The translations under genes were made by a program, and so were the position numbers. Below the pieces are notes generated by a model, which was not told the DNA's origin, did not search any database, and saw only the letters and a list, made by a program, of their open reading frames with translations. Source: an uncultured Tateyamaria sp. (lineage in GTDB: Bacteria; Pseudomonadota; Alphaproteobacteria; Rhodobacterales; Rhodobacteraceae). Taken from it: a DNA stretch of 64,000 bases. Positions 1 to 9,331 of the stretch are shown one piece after another. Position 1 is the first letter of the stretch, and every line of letters begins with the position of its first letter. The DNA lies in contig NZ_CANNES010000008.1 of the NCBI RefSeq assembly GCF_947503705.1, positions 1 to 64,000 on the forward strand, in the 5' to 3' direction.

Positions 1-2
1 GA

Positions 3-62
3 TGCCCCAAGGTCTTCCTCTCTGCCATCGCTCTCGCCGCCATCGTCATCTATTGGCTATGA
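3..62 (+). CDS. C-terminal tail of an unidentified gene (partial)
   Basis: One plus-strand frame is open from the left edge to a TGA at 60-62 and reads as a hydrophobic tail ending in IALAAIVIYWL. That looks like the last membrane-spanning helix of a small inner-membrane protein. Only about 19 codons are visible, so the product cannot be named, and the frame could be open by chance. It lies upstream of lipA on the same strand, with about 170 bases between. Confidence 0.3.
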   Translation, partial: CPKVFLSAIALAAIVIYWL

Positions 63-90
63 GTCCTGACCCTAAGGCCAGCCCCCAAAC

Positions 91-117
91 CCCCGGAATA
101 TTTTAGAAGAAAAGAAG
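91..117 (+). repeat. Copy of the TATTT intergenic motif
   Basis: The stretch CCCCGGAATATTTTAGAAGA followed by AAAGAAG resembles other intergenic elements in the window (near 24261, 37221, 42763, 42799, 46369 and 55038). These share a GC-rich arm, then TATTT, then a purine-rich GGAAC-TGAAGA-like tail. Function unknown. It follows the partial gene at the left edge, as expected of a 3'-end element. Confidence 0.4.
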
Positions 118-204
118 GCTGGACAGAGGGCCACGCGCCGCGCTCGCGCATAGCGGCCATGCGCCGCGTTGCGTGCATTGTGCCGATGTTTATGTTAACA
201 ACAA

Positions 205-218
205 GTTTAACGTTAAAC
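205..218. promoter_or_regulatory. Perfect palindrome upstream of lipA, candidate operator
   Basis: GTTTAACGTTAAAC is a perfect 14-base palindrome with a central CG, ending 15 bases before the lipA start codon. A second GTTAAC palindrome lies at 194-199. The surrounding DNA is much more AT-rich than the genes, as expected of a promoter region. Palindromes with a central CG are typical of LacI-family operators; assigning it to a lipoate-responsive repressor is inference. Confidence 0.4.
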
Positions 219-233
219 TACCTGAGGCCCGTT

Positions 234-1181
234 ATGCGCGACCTGAAAATCCCTGCTGAACGTCATCCGGAAAAAGCCCGGCGCCCCGACAATCCGCAGC
301 CGAAAAAGCCGAACTGGATTCGCGTCAAGGCCCCGGGCGGCGAGGGATATACCGAGACGGCCCGGATCATGCGTGAAAACAAGCTGGTCACGGTGTGCGA
401 AGAGGCAGGTTGCCCCAATGTTGGCGAATGCTGGAGCCAGGGCCACGCCACGATGATGATCATGGGGGAGGTTTGTACCCGCGCGTGCACCTTCTGCAAC
501 ATCGCCACCGGCAAACCACCAGAGGACCTGGACGCGTTTGAGCCGGGCCGTGTTGCCCATGCGGTTGAAAAGCTGGGTCTGAACCACGTTGTCATTACCA
601 GTGTTGACCGCGACGATATCGAGGATGGGGGCGCTGATCACTTTGCGCAGACCATTCGTGCGATCCGCCACCGTAGCCCAAACACCACTATCGAAATCCT
701 GACGCCGGATTTTATCCGCTGTGATCCGGCCGTTCTGGAAGTCGTGGTCGAGGCGCGCCCGGATGTGTTCAACCACAACCTGGAAACCGTGCCGGGCCTT
801 TACCCAGAAGTACGCCCCGGAGCACGGTACTTCCACAGTTTGCGTTTACTTCAAAGGGTCAAGGAACTGGATCCGACGATGTTTACAAAGTCCGGCATCA
901 TGGTGGGCTTGGGCGAAAACAAGCAGTCTGTTGTCCAGGTCATGGAGGATATGCGGGCCGCAGACATCGATTTTCTAACCATCGGCCAATACCTGCAACC
1001 GACGCCCAAACACCATGCGGTGGACCGGTTTGTCACACCAGAGGAGTTCGCGGTTTATGAGAAAACGGCTTATAACAAAGGGTTCTTGATGGTTTCAGCG
1101 ACGCCGCTGACGCGGTCAAGCTATCACGCGGGTGACGATTTTGCGAAATTGCGCGCCGCGCGGCAGGCAAAACACGGGTAG
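234..1181 (+). CDS. lipA: Lipoyl synthase
   Basis: A 315-residue radical-SAM enzyme that inserts two sulfur atoms into octanoyl groups on lipoyl domains of pyruvate and 2-oxoglutarate dehydrogenases and the glycine cleavage system. Both iron-sulfur sites are visible: the auxiliary-cluster cysteines C55, C60 and C66 ([12 protein letters not shown]) and the radical-SAM CxxxCxxC at C81, C85 and C88 (CTRACTFC). The C-terminal [10 protein letters not shown] supplies the serine ligand of the auxiliary cluster. I chose the ATG at 234, preceded by GAGG at a good distance. The frame is open further upstream from 159, but those extra residues do not look like LipA. A perfect palindrome sits just before the start. 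Confidence 0.97.
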   Translation: MRDLKIPAERHPEKARRPDNPQPKKPNWIRVKAPGGEGYTETARIMRENKLVTVCEEAGCPNVGECWSQGHATMMIMGEVCTRACTFCNIATGKPPEDLDAFEPGRVAHAVEKLGLNHVVITSVDRDDIEDGGADHFAQTIRAIRHRSPNTTIEILTPDFIRCDPAVLEVVVEARPDVFNHNLETVPGLYPEVRPGARYFHSLRLLQRVKELDPTMFTKSGIMVGLGENKQSVVQVMEDMRAADIDFLTIGQYLQPTPKHHAVDRFVTPEEFAVYEKTAYNKGFLMVSATPLTRSSYHAGDDFAKLRAARQAKHG

Positions 1182-1190
1182 AATGCGTGC

Positions 1191-1727
1191 TTAGGTGAAC
1201 CGGACTTTGCCGATAAACGGCAGATTTCGGTTCCGCTGTGCAAAGTCGATACCGTATCCCACGACAAATTCATCAGGAATGTCGAAGCCGGTCCAGTCCG
1301 CTTTGAAATCGACTTCGCGGCGGGCGAATTTATCCAGCAATGCGATGGTGCGCAAATGTGCGGGCTTGCGACCCTTTAGCAGCCGTGTCACGTGGTGCAT
1401 GGTGTGGCCAGTATCCACGATGTCCTCAACGACCAAGACATCGCGACCTTCAATTGCGCCGCGCAAGTCCTTGAGAATACGAACTTCCCTGCTGCTTTCC
1501 ATACCGTCGCCATAGGATGACGCCTCAAGGAAATCGACTTCGATTGGCAGGTCAAGCTCGCGCACCAGATCGGCGATAAAGACGAAACTGCCCCGCAAGA
1601 GGCCCACGACGACCAGCTTGTCCGTACCCTTGAACGCGGTCTCGATCTCGCGGCACAGCTCTTCGATCCGGGCGGCGATGGCCTTGGCCGAAATCATCTT
1701 GTCTATGACATATGGCCGCTCTGACAT
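1191..1727 (-). CDS. hpt: Hypoxanthine phosphoribosyltransferase
   Basis: A 178-residue purine salvage enzyme that joins hypoxanthine or guanine to PRPP in the cytoplasm. The PRPP-binding loop [11 protein letters not shown] lies at about residues 99-109, and the early GLLRGS loop at 42-47 is typical of the family. The start MSERPYVID at 1727 gives the usual family length. The frame continues upstream, but that part overlaps the divergent gene at 1804. It converges on lipA with only 9 bases between stop codons. The 76 bases between 1727 and 1804 probably hold both divergent promoters. Confidence 0.95.
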   Translation of the reverse strand: MSERPYVIDKMISAKAIAARIEELCREIETAFKGTDKLVVVGLLRGSFVFIADLVRELDLPIEVDFLEASSYGDGMESSREVRILKDLRGAIEGRDVLVVEDIVDTGHTMHHVTRLLKGRKPAHLRTIALLDKFARREVDFKADWTGFDIPDEFVVGYGIDFAQRNRNLPFIGKVRFT

Positions 1728-1803
1728 GGTCTGCCCCTTGATCTTGATTGGTTTCCGCGACACATCCAATGTCACCAAACATCCTGAGGTCTTGTCTAGC
1801 CTA

Positions 1804-2247
1804 ATGCCTACCCATTCTGAAACCCGGTTCCTGCCGTATTCGGCGCAGCAAATGTATGATCTGGTGGCTGATGTGGGCGCATATCCCGAGTTTTTGCCCT
1901 GGTGTGCGGCGGCGCGCGTGCGCCGCGTTACGCCAGAAGGGGACCACGACGTGATGGAGGCGGATCTGGTGATCAGCTTCAAAGTCTTTCGCGAACGCTT
2001 TGCCAGTCGGGTTGTTCTATGGCCGGCTCAGCACAAGATCGACACCGAATATCTGGACGGGCCCTTTCGCTATATGAAGTCCAATTGGGCTTTTGCCGAT
2101 ACGGACGGCGGGTGCGAAGTGTCCTTTTTTGTTGATTTCGAGTTTCGCAACGCGATCCTGCAGGGCATCATCGGTGTTGTGTTCAACGAGGCCATGCAGC
2201 GGATTGTGCGCGCGTTTGAGCGACGGGCTGCAGCGCTTTATGGCTAA
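1804..2247 (+). CDS. RatA/Coq10 family START-domain protein
   Basis: A 147-residue protein of the polyketide-cyclase/START-like family, the group containing bacterial RatA and mitochondrial Coq10. It opens with the typical sequence [19 protein letters not shown] and has the conserved YPEFLPWC segment near residue 30, where the hydrophobic pocket begins. Coq10 proteins bind ubiquinone and help respiratory electron transfer; E. coli RatA was described as blocking 70S ribosome assembly. In alphaproteobacteria a quinone-binding role is the more natural guess. The start at 1804 matches the family length. It often sits near lipA in this clade, as here. Confidence 0.85.
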   Translation: MPTHSETRFLPYSAQQMYDLVADVGAYPEFLPWCAAARVRRVTPEGDHDVMEADLVISFKVFRERFASRVVLWPAQHKIDTEYLDGPFRYMKSNWAFADTDGGCEVSFFVDFEFRNAILQGIIGVVFNEAMQRIVRAFERRAAALYG

Positions 2248-2287
2248 GCGCGCTTTGGGTTGAGAACGGCCCCGCGGGGAGGGTTTT

Positions 2288-3535
2288 TTGGAACAGAGAA
2301 GCGAGGGGATCACAGAGTTAGTCCTGGCCTATGCGCAGGCTAATCCGCCGCAGAATGTGCGTGATATCATGCGTTTGTCGGTTCTGGACTGGGCAGCATG
2401 TGGGGTTGCCGGCGCGCGACACGGTGCATTTGGTCCTTGGGCGCGCGGTTGTGAGGCGGTTGGCCCGGCGTCGCGGTTTGATGGGCGGGCAGGGTCAGTC
2501 GCTGAGGCGGCTATGGTCAATGGCACCCTTTCCCATGCACTGGACTTTGATGACACGCACTTTGCTCATATTGGGCATCCCTCTGTTGTGGTGGTGTCCG
2601 CGGCCCTTGCCATGGCCGAAGCAAAATCAGCCACATTGAATGACATGGTCGATGCGGCTCTAGTCGGCGCGGAAGCGTCGGTTGCTGTGGGGCTTTGGCT
2701 GGGTCGTGCGCATTATCAGGTTGGGTTTCACCAGACGGCAACGTCGGGTGCCTTTGGCGCAACCGTGGCGGCGGGTCGGTTGATGAGGTTGAGCGAAGCG
2801 CAGATGCGCCATGCTTTGGGACTATGTGCTACGATGGCCTCTGGTCTGAAGTCCCAGTTTGGCACCATGGGCAAACCTTTGAATGCAGGGCTCGCTGCGC
2901 GGGCTGGCGTTGAGGCGGCACAATGGGCCGCTCTTGGCATGACCGCGGCGCATGATGGTCTGGCTGGGCTCTTGGGCTTTGGTGCGACCCATCACGGGGC
3001 GGCAGAACCTGTACCGATGCAGTGGCGTATGGATGCGGTCAGCCATAAATTTCATGCCTGCTGTCATGGGGTGCACGCAAGCCTTGAGGCAGTGCGTGAC
3101 GTTGACCTTTTGAACGCAACGCGCATCGAGATATCGACCCACCCGCGTTGGATAACCGTCTGCAATCAGGCGGCACCGGATACCGGATTGGGCGCCAAAT
3201 TCAGTTATGCCCATGTGATGGCAATGGCTGCGTATGGCCGAGATACGGGTGACATCGCTCAGTTTTCCGATGATTGCGCGCGCGATCCTCACCTTGTTGC
3301 CTTTCGAGACCGGGTGCATGTGTCTGCTGATGATGGCCTGAGTGAAATGCAGGCCCGGGTTCAGGTGGACGGTATCGAATACAGCCATGACCTGGACGCG
3401 CCGCAGCCCTATTCGGCGCGTGAGGCGCGGGTGCGCGGGAAGTCCAAGGGTTTGATCGGCGCGCAGGCCGACACGCTTTGGCGTGCGATCGAGGACGATG
3501 ATCTGGATAGTTTTTCCAGGGGGTTGAGCCGCTAG
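2288..3535 (+). CDS. MmgE/PrpD family protein
   Basis: A 415-residue protein of the MmgE/PrpD family, which includes 2-methylcitrate dehydratase, cis-aconitate decarboxylase and related dehydratases. The family motif FDDTHFAHIGHPS is seen near residue 90, and a later HACCHGVH segment falls in the usual substrate region. The start is a TTG at 2288 with GGGGAGGG just upstream; the first in-frame ATG would remove about 28 conserved residues. It is slightly shorter than typical PrpD (about 450-480). No prpB or prpC gene is nearby, so methylcitrate use is not supported and the substrate is unknown. Its stop overlaps the convergent pncC gene by 4 bases. Confidence 0.85.
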   Translation: MEQRSEGITELVLAYAQANPPQNVRDIMRLSVLDWAACGVAGARHGAFGPWARGCEAVGPASRFDGRAGSVAEAAMVNGTLSHALDFDDTHFAHIGHPSVVVVSAALAMAEAKSATLNDMVDAALVGAEASVAVGLWLGRAHYQVGFHQTATSGAFGATVAAGRLMRLSEAQMRHALGLCATMASGLKSQFGTMGKPLNAGLAARAGVEAAQWAALGMTAAHDGLAGLLGFGATHHGAAEPVPMQWRMDAVSHKFHACCHGVHASLEAVRDVDLLNATRIEISTHPRWITVCNQAAPDTGLGAKFSYAHVMAMAAYGRDTGDIAQFSDDCARDPHLVAFRDRVHVSADDGLSEMQARVQVDGIEYSHDLDAPQPYSAREARVRGKSKGLIGAQADTLWRAIEDDDLDSFSRGLSR

Positions 3536-4005
3536 TCGGCGCAGAGACTTTTCAGCAAAAGCCCAAGTGCGTGATCCCGTGCCGCGCGCCGCACTGCATC
3601 CCGCCCCAAAGCGCCAAATTCAATCGTTTCGGTCACGACGCTGTCGTCAAATGCCAAGCCGAAGCAGACGCGCCCCTCGGGCTTGTATTCCGATGCGCCG
3701 GGGCCCGCGATACCAGTGATCGAGACGGCCATTTGCGCGCGCGAGCGGGCCAAGGCCCCCTGTGCCATTTCGGCTGCGACCTCTTCGCTCACCGCGCCGT
3801 GGGCTTCAAGTGTTGTGGCGTGCACGCCCAGCATCTCGCGCTTTGCGTCATTTGTGTAAGTGATAAACCCGCGCTCAATCACGGCGGAAGAGCCTGGAAT
3901 ATCGGTCAGGGCGACCGCAACCATGCCGCCTGTACAGCTTTCCGCCGTGGCAATCATGATTTTCTTTTCTTTCGCAATATCAAGAATATCCGAGGCGATC
4001 TTCAT
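3532..4005 (-). CDS. pncC: CinA C-terminal family nicotinamide-nucleotide amidohydrolase
   Basis: A 157-residue stand-alone version of the CinA C-terminal domain, which deamidates nicotinamide mononucleotide to nicotinate mononucleotide in NAD recycling. The signature TAESCTGGMVA near residue 20 carries the catalytic serine region, and SITGIAGPGA near residue 95 is also characteristic. There is no N-terminal COG1058 domain, so this is PncC-type rather than full-length CinA. It overlaps pgpA by 4 bases at its start and is the last gene of the minus-strand ispD-ispF-pgpA-pncC run. Confidence 0.9.
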   Translation of the reverse strand: MKIASDILDIAKEKKIMIATAESCTGGMVAVALTDIPGSSAVIERGFITYTNDAKREMLGVHATTLEAHGAVSEEVAAEMAQGALARSRAQMAVSITGIAGPGASEYKPEGRVCFGLAFDDSVVTETIEFGALGRDAVRRAARDHALGLLLKSLCAD

Positions 4006-4496
4006 ACCATCAGAACTCCGTGTGCGAACCCGGCCAGCACGAGGACGCCCAATGCCGCAAACACGCCGGCAATCACATCATCGAGCATCACGCCAAGCGC
4101 GTCGCCGCGCGCGTCCGCTTGCCCTACCAACCACGGCTTCCAGATGTCAAAGAGCCTGAACAGAGCAAATGCCGCGATCCAACCTGGCCACATTACCAGC
4201 ACTTCGATACCACGGTCCCAGGCGGCATAGCTGAGCGGGGCGAGGGCAATCCACTGGCCAACGACCTCGTCCGCGACAATCTCGCTGGGGTCATGATCAC
4301 TTTGGCCTGCAGTCATTTGCGCCGTCGCCCACCAGCCGCCTGCAAAAACGGCAAAGGCCGCCAACACCAGCAAAGGAAAACCGCCCAAGATGTGCAGCGC
4401 CCACGCCAAGGGCAACGCCACGAGTGACCCCCAGGTGCCGGGTGCGGGGCGCAGGTATCCCACGCCGCAAACGGTGCCTATCATCCGCGCTATCAT
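4002..4496 (-). CDS. pgpA: Phosphatidylglycerophosphatase A
   Basis: A 164-residue integral membrane enzyme that removes the phosphate from phosphatidylglycerophosphate to give phosphatidylglycerol. The N-terminal [12 protein letters not shown] motif and the later [10 protein letters not shown] segment are typical of PgpA. Hydrophobic stretches at about residues 24-52, 88-112 and 140-162 fit a small polytopic membrane protein. Its start codon overlaps the ispF stop and its stop overlaps the pncC start, each by 4 bases, so translation is probably coupled along the operon. Confidence 0.93.
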   Translation of the reverse strand: MIARMIGTVCGVGYLRPAPGTWGSLVALPLAWALHILGGFPLLVLAAFAVFAGGWWATAQMTAGQSDHDPSEIVADEVVGQWIALAPLSYAAWDRGIEVLVMWPGWIAAFALFRLFDIWKPWLVGQADARGDALGVMLDDVIAGVFAALGVLVLAGFAHGVLMV

Positions 4497-4972
4497 GGTT
4501 TGACCAGCGCTGCGGTTGCGATACAGGCAATGCCTTCGCCGCGCCCGGTAAAGCCAAGCTTTTCCGAAGTGGTCGCCTTTACAGAAACGCGGTCGGGGTC
4601 CATCCCCATGATCTTGGCCATGGCGTCGCGCATCGAGGCCGCATGTGGCCCGACCTTGGGAAATTCACAGATCAAGGTGCAGTCGACATTGGAAAGCGTG
4701 AAGCCCATGTCGCGCGCCAGATTGACGGCATGGCGCAAGAAAATATGGCTTTCGGCCCCTTTCCATTGCGGATCCGAGGGTGGGAAATGCTGGCCAATGT
4801 CACCTTGGGCCAAGGCGCCATAGATTGCGTCCGTGACCGTGTGCATGCCCACATCCGCATCCGAATGGCCAACCAGCCCGTGGCTATGCGGGACTTGCAC
4901 ACCGCAGAGTGTCACGTGATCGCCCACGCCAAAGGCATGCACGTCGAATCCATTGCCCAGTCTAATGTCCAT
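4493..4972 (-). CDS. ispF: 2-C-methyl-D-erythritol 2,4-cyclodiphosphate synthase
   Basis: A 159-residue enzyme of the non-mevalonate (MEP) isoprenoid pathway that cyclises the CDP-methylerythritol phosphate intermediate. The N-terminal GNGFDVHAF carries the metal-binding Asp and His, HSDADVG continues the site, and [15 protein letters not shown] near the C-terminus is the nucleotide-binding signature. In many alphaproteobacteria IspD and IspF are fused; here they are separate genes overlapping by 11 bases (4962-4972), the same two activities in the same order. Confidence 0.96.
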   Translation of the reverse strand: MDIRLGNGFDVHAFGVGDHVTLCGVQVPHSHGLVGHSDADVGMHTVTDAIYGALAQGDIGQHFPPSDPQWKGAESHIFLRHAVNLARDMGFTLSNVDCTLICEFPKVGPHAASMRDAMAKIMGMDPDRVSVKATTSEKLGFTGRGEGIACIATAALVKP

Positions 4973-5618
4973 TGCGTCCTCGCATGATCCGTTCGGCCCG
5001 CGTGAAGTCTTGCGGGTGCGTGATTTTCAGATTGTCCTCATCGCCCGGCACGATGGCAACGTCCAGTCCGAAGGCGCGCGCTACTTCTACATCGTCTGCC
5101 GCGCCACCGGGATGCGCCGCATGGGCAGACAGGATCGCAGCGCGTCGGAACCCTTGGGGGGTTTGCGCGCGGAACAGGCCCGCGCGGTCCTGGGTTCCTG
5201 TCACGACGCCATCCACCCCAGTCCAAAGTGCGTCGGTCACGGCTAGCGCAGGGGCTGCGCCATCAGACCGTGCAAGCGCTGTCAAAACGCTCGAAATCGT
5301 CTGTGCCGTAACCAATGGCCGCGCGACATCGTGAATCAGCACGTGATCTGTGCCTTCGGTCGCAGCCAAGCCGTTCCGGACAGAGGCAGCCCGGTCTGCG
5401 CCACCGGCGACAACCGTGGCGTTATCAAAGCTGCCGGACCGATCCAGATCGTCGGGATGCAGCACCAACACGATCTGTGTCACCTCGGGATGCTCATGAA
5501 ACGCCCGCAGCGTATGTTCGATGACCGGCCGTCCGCACAGCATTTGCCACTGTTTGGGCATATCCCCACCAGCGCGGGTGCCACGTCCGGCGGCCACAAT
5601 CACAGCGGCGGCTGTCAT
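4962..5618 (-). CDS. ispD: 2-C-methyl-D-erythritol 4-phosphate cytidylyltransferase
   Basis: A 218-residue cytidylyltransferase of the MEP pathway. The start [18 protein letters not shown] contains the nucleotide-binding glycine-rich loop directly at the N-terminus, which fixes the start at 5618; the open frame upstream to 5783 does not resemble IspD. Other family motifs are PKQWQ near residue 22 and HDVARPLV near residue 100. It is the first gene of the four-gene minus-strand run and diverges from dusB across 181 bases, which probably hold both promoters. Confidence 0.94.
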   Translation of the reverse strand: MTAAAVIVAAGRGTRAGGDMPKQWQMLCGRPVIEHTLRAFHEHPEVTQIVLVLHPDDLDRSGSFDNATVVAGGADRAASVRNGLAATEGTDHVLIHDVARPLVTAQTISSVLTALARSDGAAPALAVTDALWTGVDGVVTGTQDRAGLFRAQTPQGFRRAAILSAHAAHPGGAADDVEVARAFGLDVAIVPGDEDNLKITHPQDFTRAERIMRGRNGH

Positions 5619-5799
5619 ATCTGCAATCTCGCTCTCATGGCTCTTGTCTAGGGTCTTGGGAATTTCGTGTCTATGCCAACGCGAGCGCCTAAAAATTAAG
5701 CATATGCTGCGAATAGCACCGATTTGACGGGGCGCTGAATTGAGAAAAGCCAAGGATTGCGGTAGGTCAAGCGGCACGCACAAGGATTAGGCACGCCCA

Positions 5800-6780
5800 A
5801 TGGCCACAGGCCCGCTCGACATGACAGCCCCTGTGATGCTGGCCCCGATGGCTGGAATCACCGATTTGCCGTTCCGTACGCTCGTGGCGCGGTTTGGGGC
5901 AGGTATGGTTGTGTCCGAAATGGTGGCCAGCCACGACATGCTCAATGCGCGTCCCGGCAGCCGCGAAAAGGCAGAGCTTGGGTTGGATGCTGCTGGCACA
6001 GCCGTTCAATTGGCCGGGCGCGAAGCGGCCCCGATGGCCGAGGCGGCCAAGATGGTAGCAGGGCAGGGCGCGCATGTCATCGACATCAACATGGGATGTC
6101 CGGCCAAGAAAGTGACGCAGGGCTATTCCGGATCGGCCCTGATGCGCGACCCGGATCATGCGTTAACCTTGATCGACGCGGTTGTGAGGGCCGTCGACAT
6201 TCCGGTGACGCTCAAGACCCGATTGGGCTGGGACGATGCAATGATGAACGCGCCCGAGATTGCGGCGCGTGCCGAGGCGGCGGGTATCCAGCAGATCGTG
6301 ATCCATGGGCGTACACGTTGCCAGTTCTACAAGGGGCGGGCCGATTGGGCGGCCATCCGTACCGTCAAAGAGGCAGTTAGCATTCCGGTCATCGCAAATG
6401 GTGACATTACCAATGCGGCCACCGCCCGAGAGGCGCTGCGCCTGTCTGGCGCAGATGGTGTGATGATTGGGCGGGGCGCACAAGGGCGGCCCTGGGCCTT
6501 GGCCGAAGTGGCCCATGCGCTTTATGGCGCGCCTGCGCCGAATGTGCCGCAAGGCGATGCGTTTGCCGATATGGTTATCGCTCATTACGAGGACATGCTG
6601 AATTTTTACGGCGAGGTGTTGGGCCTGCGCGTGGCACGCAAGCATCTGGGGTGGTTCATGGACACGTGCAGGACGGACGTGTCATTGCGGCGCGCCGTTC
6701 TGACGGCCAAGACACCCGCCGCGACCCTGGCGCTTTTGCAGGGTGCGCTGTGTCCCGCAAACGGGCAGGCGGCAGCATGA
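5800..6780 (+). CDS. dusB: tRNA-dihydrouridine synthase (NifR3/DusB type)
   Basis: A 326-residue flavoprotein that reduces uridines in tRNA to dihydrouridine. It has a TIM-barrel start ([14 protein letters not shown]), the catalytic cysteine C100 in NMGCPAKKV, and the FMN-phosphate-binding segments VIANGDI and [10 protein letters not shown]. Position directly before ntrB-ntrC reproduces the nifR3-ntrB-ntrC operon known from Rhodobacter capsulatus and other alphaproteobacteria. Its stop overlaps the ntrB start as ATGA. The gene is a housekeeping tRNA modifier; its link to nitrogen control is only genomic. Confidence 0.95.
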   Translation: MATGPLDMTAPVMLAPMAGITDLPFRTLVARFGAGMVVSEMVASHDMLNARPGSREKAELGLDAAGTAVQLAGREAAPMAEAAKMVAGQGAHVIDINMGCPAKKVTQGYSGSALMRDPDHALTLIDAVVRAVDIPVTLKTRLGWDDAMMNAPEIAARAEAAGIQQIVIHGRTRCQFYKGRADWAAIRTVKEAVSIPVIANGDITNAATAREALRLSGADGVMIGRGAQGRPWALAEVAHALYGAPAPNVPQGDAFADMVIAHYEDMLNFYGEVLGLRVARKHLGWFMDTCRTDVSLRRAVLTAKTPAATLALLQGALCPANGQAAA

Positions 6781-7865
6781 CCGGGGTGGGCGATCTTTGG
6801 GCTTCGATGCCGATCCCGACCATCGTGATTGGGCCAGATGACGAGATTGTGGACATCAATTCTGCCGCCGAAGGCTTCTTCAACTCGTCGATCAAGGCGA
6901 TGGCGGGCGCGCCGCTTTGGGACCAGTTGGCCGTTGATGCCCCGCTCGAAGAAAGCCTGGCGCGGGCGCGCAAGAATGGCACAGCACTCTTTGTGAACGA
7001 CGTCGATGTGGGCAATGGACAGCGGGCACCGCTGCAATGCGCCTTGCAAATCGCGCCACTTGTGGGTGCGCCACAGCATATGGTGTTGATGATTTCGCCG
7101 CGCGAACTGGCCGGACGAATGACGCAGAACCATTCGGTCAAATCGGCGGCCAAATCCGCGATCGGCATGGCTGAAATGCTGGCCCACGAGATCAAGAACC
7201 CGCTAGCTGGGATCACCGGGGCGGCCCAACTGCTCAGCATGAATCTCGGGAATGACGACCTGGAGCTTACAGACCTGATCGTGGGGGAATGCCGCCGGAT
7301 CGTGAAGTTGCTGGAACAGGTGGAGCAATTCGGCAACCTCTCGCCCCCGGACCTGCGGGCCGTCAATATCCACGACGTGCTGGACCGCGCGCGGCGTTCT
7401 GCCTTGCTGGGGTTTGGTGGTCAGATGACGATCATCGAAGATTACGACCCTTCGCTGCCACTGGCTTACGGCGACCCGGACCAGTTGCTTCAAGTGGTTC
7501 TGAACCTGATCAAAAACGCCTCCGAGGCGGCGGGGGACACGGGCGGCACAATCCGCTTGCACAGCTTTTTTGAACATTCCTTCAGCCTGCGCCGCGCCGA
7601 TGGCACCGGACAATCGCTCCCGCTTCAGATCGAGATCATTGACGACGGCCCAGGCCTGCCAGACGCAATTGCAGCCGATATCTTTGACCCTTTCGTGTCG
7701 GGCAAGGAAAACGGCACCGGGCTGGGCCTCGCCCTCGTATCCAAGATCATCTCCGATCACGGGGGGTGGATTTCGGTCACTTCCGTGCCGGGCAGAACCG
7801 TCTTTCGCCTCTCGCTCCCGCGGGCGCCGCAATCCGCGTCGCTTGCCCAAACCCAAAAGGACTAG
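6777..7865 (+). CDS. ntrB: Nitrogen regulation sensor histidine kinase NtrB
   Basis: A 362-residue cytoplasmic kinase/phosphatase for NtrC, normally controlled by PII protein. It has an N-terminal PAS domain (about residues 8-110), the phosphorylated histidine H137 in [11 protein letters not shown], an N-box (NLIKNASEA) and ATP-binding G-boxes (DDGPGLP, GTGLGLA). It has no membrane segment, as expected of NtrB. The start overlaps the dusB stop by 4 bases (ATGA), and ntrC begins 3 bases after its stop, so the three genes form one transcription unit. Confidence 0.95.
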   Translation: MTGVGDLWASMPIPTIVIGPDDEIVDINSAAEGFFNSSIKAMAGAPLWDQLAVDAPLEESLARARKNGTALFVNDVDVGNGQRAPLQCALQIAPLVGAPQHMVLMISPRELAGRMTQNHSVKSAAKSAIGMAEMLAHEIKNPLAGITGAAQLLSMNLGNDDLELTDLIVGECRRIVKLLEQVEQFGNLSPPDLRAVNIHDVLDRARRSALLGFGGQMTIIEDYDPSLPLAYGDPDQLLQVVLNLIKNASEAAGDTGGTIRLHSFFEHSFSLRRADGTGQSLPLQIEIIDDGPGLPDAIAADIFDPFVSGKENGTGLGLALVSKIISDHGGWISVTSVPGRTVFRLSLPRAPQSASLAQTQKD

Positions 7866-7868
7866 CCC

Positions 7869-9230
7869 ATGGATGGTACCGTACTTGTCGCCGATGACGA
7901 CCGCACAATTCGCACCGTTCTGACCCAGGCGCTAACGCGCGCTGGGTGCAAGGTGCATGCGACCTCAAGCCTTACGACGCTGATGCGTTGGGTCGGTGAG
8001 GGCAAGGGTGATGTGGTGATCAGCGACGTGATGATGCCGGACGGGAACGGGTTGGAGATGCTACCCAAGATCAGTCAGGATCGGCCGGGTTTGCCAGTCA
8101 TCGTGATTTCGGCGCAAAACACGATCATGACGGCCATTCAGGCGGCCGAGGCTGAGGCATATGACTACCTGCCCAAGCCCTTTGACCTGCCTGATTTAAT
8201 GAAACGCACCGCAAAAGCGCTAGAACTCAAGGCCCACAGCCCCGCGCGTAGTGCCGAGGATGAGCGCCCGGATGAGCTGCCCCTGGTGGGGCGTACTGCG
8301 ATAATGCAGGCGCTCTACCGCGTGGTGGCGCGTGTCATGAACACCGACCTGCCGGTTCTGATCTGGGGTGAAAGTGGGACGGGCAAATCCCTGATCGCCC
8401 GCGCGATCCACGACTTTTCTGACCGCCGAACGCTGCCTTTTGTGACGGCGGGTGCTGCCGATCTGCAAGACCTTGAGGGCCCTGTGCGCCTCCTTGCGCG
8501 GGTCAAGGGCGGTACGCTGCTGATTGATGAGATAGGCGACATCCCCGAAGAGCTTCAAGCGCGCATCGTGCGGATGATGGACACACCCGGCGAATATGTG
8601 CCCCGCTTTCTCGCCACCAGCCAGACCGACCTGACCGCCGCGATGGAGGCGGGTATGGTTCGCAAAGATCTCTACTACCGCTTGTCGGGAGCCACTTTGA
8701 ACGTGCCTGCGCTGCGCGAACGGGTCGATGATATTCCGTTGCTTGCGGATCATTTCTTGCTACGGGGCGAGAAGAGCGGACAATCGCCCCGCGTCCTTTC
8801 CGAGGCCGCTGCCGAGATCTTTCGTACCTATAGCTGGCCCGGCAACGTTCGGCAGTTGGAGAATGCGGTGCGCCGCCTCGGGCTTACGAGCCGCGCGGTT
8901 GAAATCAGTGCCTCAGAGGTCGAACAGGTTCTGGGCAGCCAGCCGGAACTCGAACCGATGCGCAGTGCTGGCGATACGGAAAAACTGGGCGCGTCGGTGG
9001 CACGTCATCTGCGCCGCTATTTCGATCTGCATGGCAATATGTTGCCACCGCCCGGGCTCTATTCCCGTATTCTGCGCGAGGTCGAAGCCCCATTGATCGA
9101 GATCGCGTTGGACGCAACGGGCGGAAATCAGGCGAAATGCGCCGATTTGCTGGGAATCAATCGAAATACCCTGCGTAAGAAAATCACCGATCTAGATATT
9201 GAGGTGACACGGCGCCGCAAATTGATGTAA
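7869..9230 (+). CDS. ntrC: Nitrogen regulation response regulator NtrC lacking the GAFTGA loop
   Basis: A 453-residue response regulator: receiver domain with phospho-acceptor D53, AAA+ domain with Walker A GESGTGKS at 167-174 and Walker B IDE at 219-221, and a C-terminal Fis-type helix-turn-helix ([18 protein letters not shown]). Between Walker A and B the sigma-54-contacting GAFTGA loop is absent; the segment around residues 198-210 is shortened and reads [13 protein letters not shown]. Rhodobacter capsulatus NtrC lacks this loop and activates sigma-70 polymerase, so the same mode is inferred here. Walker A and B are intact, so ATP binding is likely kept. Confidence 0.95.
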   Translation: MDGTVLVADDDRTIRTVLTQALTRAGCKVHATSSLTTLMRWVGEGKGDVVISDVMMPDGNGLEMLPKISQDRPGLPVIVISAQNTIMTAIQAAEAEAYDYLPKPFDLPDLMKRTAKALELKAHSPARSAEDERPDELPLVGRTAIMQALYRVVARVMNTDLPVLIWGESGTGKSLIARAIHDFSDRRTLPFVTAGAADLQDLEGPVRLLARVKGGTLLIDEIGDIPEELQARIVRMMDTPGEYVPRFLATSQTDLTAAMEAGMVRKDLYYRLSGATLNVPALRERVDDIPLLADHFLLRGEKSGQSPRVLSEAAAEIFRTYSWPGNVRQLENAVRRLGLTSRAVEISASEVEQVLGSQPELEPMRSAGDTEKLGASVARHLRRYFDLHGNMLPPPGLYSRILREVEAPLIEIALDATGGNQAKCADLLGINRNTLRKKITDLDIEVTRRRKLM

Positions 9231-9252
9231 AACGGCCACACAACCCGTGGCA

Positions 9253-9273
9253 TCCGGGCCGCATAGGCCCGGA
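9253..9273 (+). terminator. GC-rich hairpin between ntrC and ntrY
   Basis: TCCGGGCC and GGCCCGGA form a perfect 8-base-pair stem with a 5-base loop, 22 bases after the ntrC stop. No T-run follows, so it is a weak intrinsic terminator at best. It may instead protect the ntrBC message or lower read-through into ntrYX. Confidence 0.45.
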
Positions 9274-9331
9274 CGATCACTGGATATGGCGGTTAAGGCG
9301 CGCAAGCGCCACATCATCGAGGGCATGCCAC

